Source: Pseudomonadota bacterium
GTDB lineage: Bacteria; Pseudomonadota; Gammaproteobacteria; Burkholderiales; Thiobacillaceae
Assembly (NCBI GenBank): GCA_021836225.1
Contig: JAKBJA010000144.1
Location: 5,178 to 16,696 of the forward strand
DNA: 11,519 nucleotides
Reading direction: 5' to 3'
The notes beneath the pieces are model-generated. The model worked only from the letters and a program-made list of their open reading frames with translations, was not told the DNA's origin and did not search any database. Made by a program: the position numbers and the translations under genes. Positions 7,006 through 11,519 of this stretch are shown here, piece after piece; position 1 is the stretch's first letter; each line of letters opens with the position of its first letter.

Positions 7006-8040
7006 TTGCAGATCGAAGCCCATGGGCGCCAGGTCGCGCACGGTCAGCGGCAGGCTCAGGGGCTGTTCGCTGCGGGGGGGAATGCCGGCGGCGATGCGTT
7101 GGGTATCGCCGAGGTATTCGCTGGGGGCAAAGCTGCGGCGCGCCAGCGGGCGATTGCGTTGATCGGTTAGGGTCAGCAAAAGCACGGGCCAGGCCTGGGC
7201 GTGGCCGGCCCGGTTGCCGAGGGTAAGGGTGAGCTTCAGGTTACCGCTGGCCTCGGTCTGCAGGTCGGAACCGATGATCTGCAGCAAGCCCAGATTTTTC
7301 GGCAGGGAGAGCGTGCAGCCGAGCACGGTGCAGGCCTGTTCAAGGGCGGGGCGGGTCTGCGGCAGCCGGCTGGCCAGGGTGTCGCGCATGAAATAGGTGA
7401 TTTGCGCAAGCAACAGCACCAGCAGCAGCGCGCTGACCGCACCCCACGCCCAGGGCTTGATTCGCGGCGGTGCAAAGCGAACGCGCGTCGTCTCGGGCAA
7501 GGGGGTGGCATATTCGATGCGTGCGACAGGCGCCGCATATGCGGCAGGTGCAGCGACCGGCGCGGGTGCCGGCGAATAGGCGGGCGCTGCGGGTTCCGGC
7601 GGATAGGTCGAGGGGGCGGGATAGATCTGCGGCAGCGGACCGAGGTCTTCCGGTACCGGGATGTCCGGATCGATCAGGATGATCGAGGGCAGTTCGTGTG
7701 TGGTATCGCGCTGGGTGATGCCGCGCGGGGTCTCGGAACCCGCCACGTCTTCAGCGAGTTCATCGGCTGCGGGTTCCTCCGCAACTGCGACCTCGTCAGG
7801 CGCAGCCTCCTGGACCTCCGGTTCTGCAGGCGGCGTGGTTTCCGGCGAGGGGGGGACTTCAACAGGCTCGGGTTCGGCCACAACGGGCAAGGGCGAACCA
7901 TCTTCCATGAGCAGGCTCAGGCGCGCATCGAACGCCGCGCCACACACGCTGCATTGCACCCATCCCTGCGCGGCGTCGAGCTGGTCCGCTCCGAGGCGAA
8001 ACACGCTGGCGCATTGCGGACAGGTGGTGCGGTAGCTCAC
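6994..8040 (-). CDS. Zinc-ribbon and DUF3426 domain membrane protein
   Basis: The 348-residue protein has an N-terminal zinc ribbon with CPQC (7-10) and CSVC (30-33), the MJ0042-type finger. A long acidic Pro/Ala/Glu-rich stretch (about 45-190) leads to a single transmembrane helix (about 196-217). A C-terminal domain of about 130 residues (DLQTEASGNLKLTLTLGNRAG, ending FDLQLTY) matches the DUF3426 family. The likely topology is a cytoplasmic finger and linker with the C-terminal domain outside; the function is unknown. It starts with GTG at 8040, overlapping the prmA stop as GTGA, with no clear Shine-Dalgarno sequence, so translation is probably coupled to prmA. The prmA-DUF3426 pair is common in betaproteobacteria. 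The linker is low complexity, so its length probably varies between strains. Confidence 0.9.
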   Translation of the reverse strand: MSYRTTCPQCASVFRLGADQLDAAQGWVQCSVCGAAFDARLSLLMEDGSPLPVVAEPEPVEVPPSPETTPPAEPEVQEAAPDEVAVAEEPAADELAEDVAGSETPRGITQRDTTHELPSIILIDPDIPVPEDLGPLPQIYPAPSTYPPEPAAPAYSPAPAPVAAPAAYAAPVARIEYATPLPETTRVRFAPPRIKPWAWGAVSALLLVLLLAQITYFMRDTLASRLPQTRPALEQACTVLGCTLSLPKNLGLLQIIGSDLQTEASGNLKLTLTLGNRAGHAQAWPVLLLTLTDQRNRPLARRSFAPSEYLGDTQRIAAGIPPRSEQPLSLPLTVRDLAPMGFDLQLTY

Positions 8041-8927
8041 TGCTTGACGCCCGCCAGGCGCACCCAGCCCTCGTCGATGGCGGGCGGATCGAACACGAAC
8101 CAGGTGCGGTAGACCGCCATGACGTCCTCGGCCTGTTCGGCCAGAATGCCGGACAACACCAGCTGTCCGCCCGGCCGCACCCGGCCAGCGAGCAGCGGTG
8201 CCATGCCCTTGAGCGGATTGGTTAGGATGTTGGCGATGACGACGTCGTAGTGTCCGGGCGCGAGATCACCGGGCAGGCAGAAGTGCGCGTTCACGTCGTT
8301 TAGTTCGGCGTTGTCGCGCGAGGCGGTGACCGCCTGGGCGTCGATGTCGACGCCGTCGACGCGTGCCGCCCCCAGCTTGACGGCGGCAATGGCGAGGATG
8401 CCGGAGCCGCAGCCATAGTCGAGCAGGGTCTCGCCGCCGTGCAGATGTTCGTCGAGCCAGCGGAGGCATAGCCGCGTAGTGGGGTGGCTGCCGGTGCCGA
8501 AGGCCAGGCCGGGGTCGAGCTTGAGGTTGATCGCGCTGCTGTCGGGGGCGTCGTGCCAGGTCGGCACGATCCACAAGCGCGGCGAGATCGGGATGGGGTC
8601 GAACTGCGACTGGGTGAGGCGCACCCAGTCCTGTTCAGCCACGGTTTCGACCGCGTACTCGGTGGGTGCGGGAATGCCCGCCTGCTTCGCCGCATGGGCC
8701 AACATCTCCGCTACATCGGCGCCTTCGTCCAGCAGCACCACCGCAATGCTGTGTGGCCACAATTCGGCCGTCGGGTGGTCGGGTTCGCCGAACAGCGGTG
8801 TTTCGTCCACGGTGCCGGCGTCGGCGTCCTCCAGCGACACCGACAGCGCACCCGCCTCCATCAGCGCGTCGGACAGCGGCTCGGCCTGTTTGGAGTCGAC
8901 GAGGATACGAACGGATTGCCAGGGCAT
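8037..8927 (-). CDS. prmA: Ribosomal protein L11 methyltransferase
   Basis: This 296-residue SAM-dependent enzyme methylates ribosomal protein L11. The N-terminal substrate domain begins MPWQSVRILVD, with LMEAGALSVSLEDADAGT (22-39). The linker and catalytic domain hold LDPGLAFGTGSHPTTRLCL (137-155), the SAM motif LLDYGCGSGILAIAA (168-182), VDGVDID (190-196) and the NIL motif VIANILTNPLK (230-240). All are typical PrmA features at normal spacing. The start at 8927 is chosen from the family N-terminus; an in-frame start at 8993 would run through the repeat. No Shine-Dalgarno sequence is seen, and an inverted-repeat arm ends only 3 nt before the ATG. Confidence 0.96.
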   Translation of the reverse strand: MPWQSVRILVDSKQAEPLSDALMEAGALSVSLEDADAGTVDETPLFGEPDHPTAELWPHSIAVVLLDEGADVAEMLAHAAKQAGIPAPTEYAVETVAEQDWVRLTQSQFDPIPISPRLWIVPTWHDAPDSSAINLKLDPGLAFGTGSHPTTRLCLRWLDEHLHGGETLLDYGCGSGILAIAAVKLGAARVDGVDIDAQAVTASRDNAELNDVNAHFCLPGDLAPGHYDVVIANILTNPLKGMAPLLAGRVRPGGQLVLSGILAEQAEDVMAVYRTWFVFDPPAIDEGWVRLAGVKQ

Positions 8928-8930
8928 TTT

Positions 8931-8994
8931 GGTGAGGCGTGGGGCGCAAGGGGTGAGGGGCGGGCGTCTGGCGCCGCATCCCTCACGCCTCACC
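8931..8994. repeat. Inverted repeat of heptameric GTGAGG words filling the accC-prmA gap
   Basis: GGTGAGGCGTG (8931-8941) and CACGCCTCACC (8984-8994) are perfect 11-bp inverted arms. Inside them GTGAGGG (8953-8959) and CCCTCAC (8980-8986) can pair as an alternative. Much of the gap reads as 7-nt units (GGTGAGG, CGTGGGG, CGCAAGG, GGTGAGG on one side; CCTCACG, CCTCACC on the other). The element starts 3 nt after the accC stop codon in transcription order and ends 3 nt before the prmA ATG. It resembles the short G-rich intergenic repeats scattered in some betaproteobacterial genomes (from memory). Confidence 0.7.
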
Positions 8995-8997
8995 CCG

Positions 8998-10347
8998 TCA
9001 GCCCTTTTCTCCCGCCAGCTTGTGTTCCAGATAATGAATGCTGGTGCCGCCGGCGATGAAGGCGGCGTCGTGCATCAGGTCCTGGTGCAGCGGGATGTTG
9101 GTGTTGATGCCTTCGACCACCATTTCCACCAGCGCGCCGCGCATGCGGGCGATGGCCTGGTCGCGGGTGTCGCCGTAAGCGATCAGCTTGCCGATCATCG
9201 AGTCGTAGTGCGGCGGCACGTAATAGCCGTGATACACGTGCGAATCGACCCGGATGCCGGGGCCGCCGGGGGCGTGGTAGTTGGTGAGCTTGCCGGGGCT
9301 GGGAACAAAGGTCGCCGGATGCTCGGCGTTGATGCGGCATTCGACGGCGTGGCCCTTGAACTGGATGTCTTTCTGCCTCCACGGCAGCTTTTCGCCGGCG
9401 GCGACGCGGATCTGGGTCTGCACGATGTCGATGCCGGTGATGAGTTCGGTCACCGGATGCTCGACCTGCACCCGGGTGTTCATCTCGATGAAGTAGAACT
9501 CGCCGTTTTCGTACAGAAACTCGAAGGTGCCGGCGCCGCGGTAGCCGATCTTGCGGCAGGCCTCGGCGCAGCGTTCGCCGATCTTGTCCCTGAGCTTGGG
9601 GTCGAGGCCGGGGGCGGGGGCTTCTTCCAGCACCTTCTGGTGGCGGCGCTGCATCGAGCAGTCGCGCTCGCCCAGGTGCACGGCGTTGCCGTGCTCGTCG
9701 GCGAGGATCTGGATCTCGATATGGCGCGGCGTCTGCAGGAATTTTTCCATGTAGACCATGGGATTGCCGAAGGCGGCGCCCGCCTCGGTCTTGGTCATGG
9801 TCACGGCATTCAACAGCGCGGCTTCGGTGTGCACCACGCGCATGCCGCGGCCGCCGCCGCCGCCGGCCGCCTTGATGATCACCGGGTAGCCGATCGCGCG
9901 CCCGATCTTGAGGACTTCGTCGGGATCGTCAGGCAGTGCGCCGTCGGAACCGGGCACGCACGGCACCTTGGCTTCGATCATAGCCTGCTTGGCAGCGACC
10001 TTGTCGCCCATCAGGCGGATGTTGTCGGGGCGCGGTCCGATGAAGGTGAAGCCGGAGGATTCCACGCGCTCGGCAAAGTCGGCGTTTTCAGACAGGAAGC
10101 CGTAGCCGGGGTGAATCGCCTCGGCGTCGGTGACTTCGGCGGCGGCGATGATCGACGGCACGTGCAGGTAGCTCTGTGCCGACGGTGGCGGGCCGATGCA
10201 CACCGATTCGTCGGCCAGCTTCACATATTTGGCGTCGCGGTCGGCCTCGGAATACACGGCGACCGTCTTGATGCCCATTTCGCGGCAGGCGCGCTGGATT
10301 CTCAAGGCGATCTCGCCGCGGTTGGCGATCAGTATCTTTTCAAACAT
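8998..10347 (-). CDS. accC: Biotin carboxylase subunit of acetyl-CoA carboxylase
   Basis: The 449-residue ATP-grasp enzyme carboxylates the biotin on AccB with ATP and bicarbonate, the first half-reaction of malonyl-CoA synthesis. It begins [17 protein letters not shown], has [10 protein letters not shown] (79-88), Lys116, Lys159, the glycine-rich loop AGGGGGRGM (161-169), HQK (236-238), and [14 protein letters not shown] (288-301). Residues Glu288, Asn290, Arg292, Glu296 and Arg338 fall at the same numbers as in E. coli AccC. Length is that of the E. coli enzyme. It follows accB after a 99-bp gap that contains an inverted repeat. The ATG at 10347 has no clear Shine-Dalgarno sequence (CACTCCAAAAC precedes it). 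Confidence 0.98.
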   Translation of the reverse strand: MFEKILIANRGEIALRIQRACREMGIKTVAVYSEADRDAKYVKLADESVCIGPPPSAQSYLHVPSIIAAAEVTDAEAIHPGYGFLSENADFAERVESSGFTFIGPRPDNIRLMGDKVAAKQAMIEAKVPCVPGSDGALPDDPDEVLKIGRAIGYPVIIKAAGGGGGRGMRVVHTEAALLNAVTMTKTEAGAAFGNPMVYMEKFLQTPRHIEIQILADEHGNAVHLGERDCSMQRRHQKVLEEAPAPGLDPKLRDKIGERCAEACRKIGYRGAGTFEFLYENGEFYFIEMNTRVQVEHPVTELITGIDIVQTQIRVAAGEKLPWRQKDIQFKGHAVECRINAEHPATFVPSPGKLTNYHAPGGPGIRVDSHVYHGYYVPPHYDSMIGKLIAYGDTRDQAIARMRGALVEMVVEGINTNIPLHQDLMHDAAFIAGGTSIHYLEHKLAGEKG

Positions 10348-10370
10348 GGTTTTGGAGTGGTCAGAGGTGG

Positions 10371-10444
10371 GGGATAAGAGATGGGGGTAAGTGCTTCGCG
10401 TCTACATTCAAGCAGCACTGCGACGCTGCTCATCCCCTTATCCC
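10371..10444. repeat. Nested inverted repeats in the accB-accC gap
   Basis: GGGATAAG (10371-10378) pairs with CTTATCCC (10437-10444), and inside it AGCAGC (10411-10416) pairs with GCTGCT (10425-10430). G-rich words such as GGGGATAAG and GATGGGGG recur on one side and CATCCCC, TTATCCC on the other. The layout is like the accC-prmA repeat but the sequence differs. On the minus strand there is no U run after the stem, so it is not a clear terminator. Confidence 0.55.
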
Positions 10445-10446
10445 TC

Positions 10447-10896
10447 TCAAGCAATCACAAACAGCGGCTCGCCGTATTCCACCGGCTGTCCGTTTTCGAC
10501 CAGGATGGCCTTGATGACGCCCCCCTGGTCCGATTCGATTTCGTTCAGAAGCTTCATCGCTTCGATGATGCACAGCGTGTCGCCGACATTCACGCTCTGG
10601 CCCACTTCGGCAAAGTTCTTGGATCCCGGGGCCGGTGCGCGATAGAAGGTGCCGACCATGGGTGAACGCACGACGTGGCCTTCAGGCATGGCGTCTTCAG
10701 CTGGAGCCGCCGCTACCGGTGCCGCAGCCGCCGGGGCGGCAGCGTACGCCATCTGGGGGGCCTGCTGCATCATCATCGGCGCGCCAGCGATGCTCTTGGC
10801 GATGCGGACTTTTTCCTCGCCTTCGGTGATTTCCAGTTCGGCGATGCCGGAGGCTTCGACCAGGTCAATGAGCTTTTTCAGTTTTCTGAGATCCAT
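10447..10896 (-). CDS. accB: Biotin carboxyl carrier protein of acetyl-CoA carboxylase
   Basis: The 149-residue protein carries the biotin that AccC carboxylates and the carboxyltransferase unloads. The N-terminal helix region [18 protein letters not shown] is typical; a flexible Ala/Pro linker spans about 48-68. The biotinyl domain runs from about 73 with [18 protein letters not shown] (76-93) and [10 protein letters not shown], in which Lys115 is the biotinylated lysine. The thumb segment between these is present. The start at 10896 fits the family N-terminus and has AGGA about 7 nt upstream, inside aroQ. The coding region overlaps the end of aroQ by 32 nt, pointing to one transcript. The domain is complete and closes with [10 protein letters not shown]. 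Confidence 0.97.
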   Translation of the reverse strand: MDLRKLKKLIDLVEASGIAELEITEGEEKVRIAKSIAGAPMMMQQAPQMAYAAAPAAAAPVAAAPAEDAMPEGHVVRSPMVGTFYRAPAPGSKNFAEVGQSVNVGDTLCIIEAMKLLNEIESDQGGVIKAILVENGQPVEYGEPLFVIA

Positions 10897-11395
10897 GGGG
10901 CGTCCTGTTTTGAAGGTGGCGCAGCGCGTATTCCAGCGCCAGTTCGTAGCCCTGGGCACCCAGGCCCGAGATCACGCCGACGGCGAGGTCCGAGAAATAC
11001 GAATGGTGGCGGAAGGTTTCGCGCGCGTAAATGTTGGAAAGGTGTACTTCGACGAACGGGATGGCAGTGCCCGCCAGGGCATCGCGCAGCGCGACGCTGG
11101 TGTGGGTGTAACCCGCCGGGTTGATGACGATGAAGTCGACGTGATCGCGCGCAGCCTGGTGGATGCGGTCGATCAGGGCGCCTTCGTGGTTGTGCTGGAA
11201 GGTCTCGACCTCGGCGCCGGCGGCCTCGCCGCGGCTGACCAGCGCACGGTTGATGTCGTCGAGCGTGGCAAGACCGTAATGCTTGGGCTCGCGGCTACCC
11301 AGCAAGTTGAGGTTGGGACCGTGCACAACCAGCACGTGCGGGTGCAGACTGGGGACCGATTTGGCCGCTGTGCGGCTGGTTCGTTTGGTCGTCAT
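10865..11395 (-). CDS. aroQ: Type II 3-dehydroquinate dehydratase
   Basis: The enzyme converts 3-dehydroquinate to 3-dehydroshikimate in the shikimate pathway, normally as a dodecamer. Motifs in order are [18 protein letters not shown] (24-41), with Arg35 and catalytic Tyr40; [14 protein letters not shown] (66-79); [17 protein letters not shown] (91-107); EVHLSN (116-121), with catalytic His118; and [10 protein letters not shown] (126-135). The ATG at 11395 gives 176 residues with a basic 20-residue extension before the core, longer than most AroQ. A TTG at 11464 would add 23 more residues but would reach into the upstream reading frame, so I did not use it. No Shine-Dalgarno sequence is obvious. 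The 3' end overlaps accB. Confidence 0.95.
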   Translation of the reverse strand: MTTKRTSRTAAKSVPSLHPHVLVVHGPNLNLLGSREPKHYGLATLDDINRALVSRGEAAGAEVETFQHNHEGALIDRIHQAARDHVDFIVINPAGYTHTSVALRDALAGTAIPFVEVHLSNIYARETFRHHSYFSDLAVGVISGLGAQGYELALEYALRHLQNRTPHGSQKTEKAH

Positions 11396-11424
11396 GGCGG
11401 CGAGTTTGCCGTAAATGGGGGTAA

Positions 11425-11453
11425 ATTGTCCAGATATTGACGCTAAATCACAA
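11425..11453 (-). promoter_or_regulatory. Candidate promoter for aroQ-accB-accC-prmA
   Basis: TTGTGA (11453-11448), a 17-nt spacer, and GACAAT (11430-11425) match the sigma-70 boxes at 4 of 6 each. It begins directly after the stop codon of the upstream partial frame. The start would lie near 11418, about 23 nt before the aroQ ATG. The match is modest. Confidence 0.35.
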
Positions 11454-11519
11454 CTATGAGCCAATTTCGCGCAATGCGTTTTCGAGCGTGGGGCGCGGAA
11501 GCCGTCCCAGATGGCTCAG
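11454..11519 (-). CDS. C-terminal end of an unidentified upstream gene
   Basis: The minus strand has an open frame from the right edge that encodes 21 residues, ending [13 protein letters not shown], then TAG at 11456-11454. A helical, charged C-terminus is plausible, and the same-strand position fits the rest of the cluster. The fragment is too short to identify. Genes for TlpA/thioredoxin-like proteins often precede aroQ in betaproteobacteria, but nothing here proves that. A plus-strand frame starting at 11456 overlaps it and is the alternative. Confidence 0.4.
   Translation of the reverse strand: MSHLGRLPRPTLENALREIGS

Noticed and set aside
8479..10377. Long plus-strand open frame of 632 codons opposite accC and prmA
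   Set aside because: It is antisense to two clear conserved genes, and its translation is His/Gly/Arg-rich with no recognisable domain. GC-biased third positions on the minus strand remove stops from this frame. The same applies to 1474-2814, 3448-5217 and 5383-6723.
1..11519. CRISPR arrays, tRNA or rRNA genes, insertion sequences, toxin-antitoxin or phage genes
   Set aside because: Reading both strands I found no regularly spaced direct repeats, no transposase-like product, and no cloverleaf-type RNA. The window appears to be housekeeping chromosome.

Overview
The window looks like chromosomal DNA from a high-GC betaproteobacterium. The basis is the gene order aroQ-accB-accC-prmA-DUF3426 gene, the glycine cleavage operon behind a tandem glycine riboswitch, the split P-protein, and strongly G/C-biased third codon positions; Nitrosomonadales or Rhodocyclales relatives are a guess. 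Every gene I can support lies on the minus strand, so transcription runs from high to low coordinates. I see no insertion sequence, CRISPR array, tRNA, rRNA or phage gene. The largest gap without protein-coding sequence is about 300 bp and is filled by the riboswitch.

Right part (about 11519 to 6994): the last 21 codons of an unidentified upstream gene, then aroQ (shikimate pathway), accB and accC (biotin carrier and biotin carboxylase of acetyl-CoA carboxylase), prmA (ribosomal protein L11 methyltransferase) and a zinc-ribbon/DUF3426 membrane protein. aroQ overlaps accB by 32 nt, and prmA overlaps the DUF3426 gene by a GTGA. The gaps on either side of accC hold inverted repeats built from short G-rich words.

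Centre (about 6990 to 983): a promoter candidate, a tandem glycine riboswitch, an intrinsic terminator, then gcvT, gcvH, gcvPA, a small DUF3144 gene, tpx, gcvPB and dgkA. GcvT, GcvH and the two-subunit P-protein (GcvPA+GcvPB) degrade glycine to CO2, ammonia and methylene-THF with the shared L-protein, which is not in the window. The riboswitch should let transcription into the operon when glycine is high. Two genes not obviously tied to glycine, the DUF3144 gene and tpx (thiol peroxidase), sit between the two halves of the P-protein. dgkA overlaps the end of gcvPB by ATGA.

Left part (945 to 1): a well-formed sigma-28 (FliA) type promoter drives a gene that runs off the left edge. Its product has a signal peptide, a FimV/HubP-type N-terminal domain, a Pro/Ala linker, a short coiled coil and a transmembrane helix. 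This suggests a polar or cell-envelope protein made together with the flagellar and chemotaxis regulon.

There is no obviously novel multi-gene system. The points most worth checking are the sigma-28/FimV-like gene, the tpx and DUF3144 insertion inside the split gcvP, the architecture of the riboswitch and terminator, and the repeat hairpins around accC, one of which reaches to within 3 nt of the SD-less prmA start.
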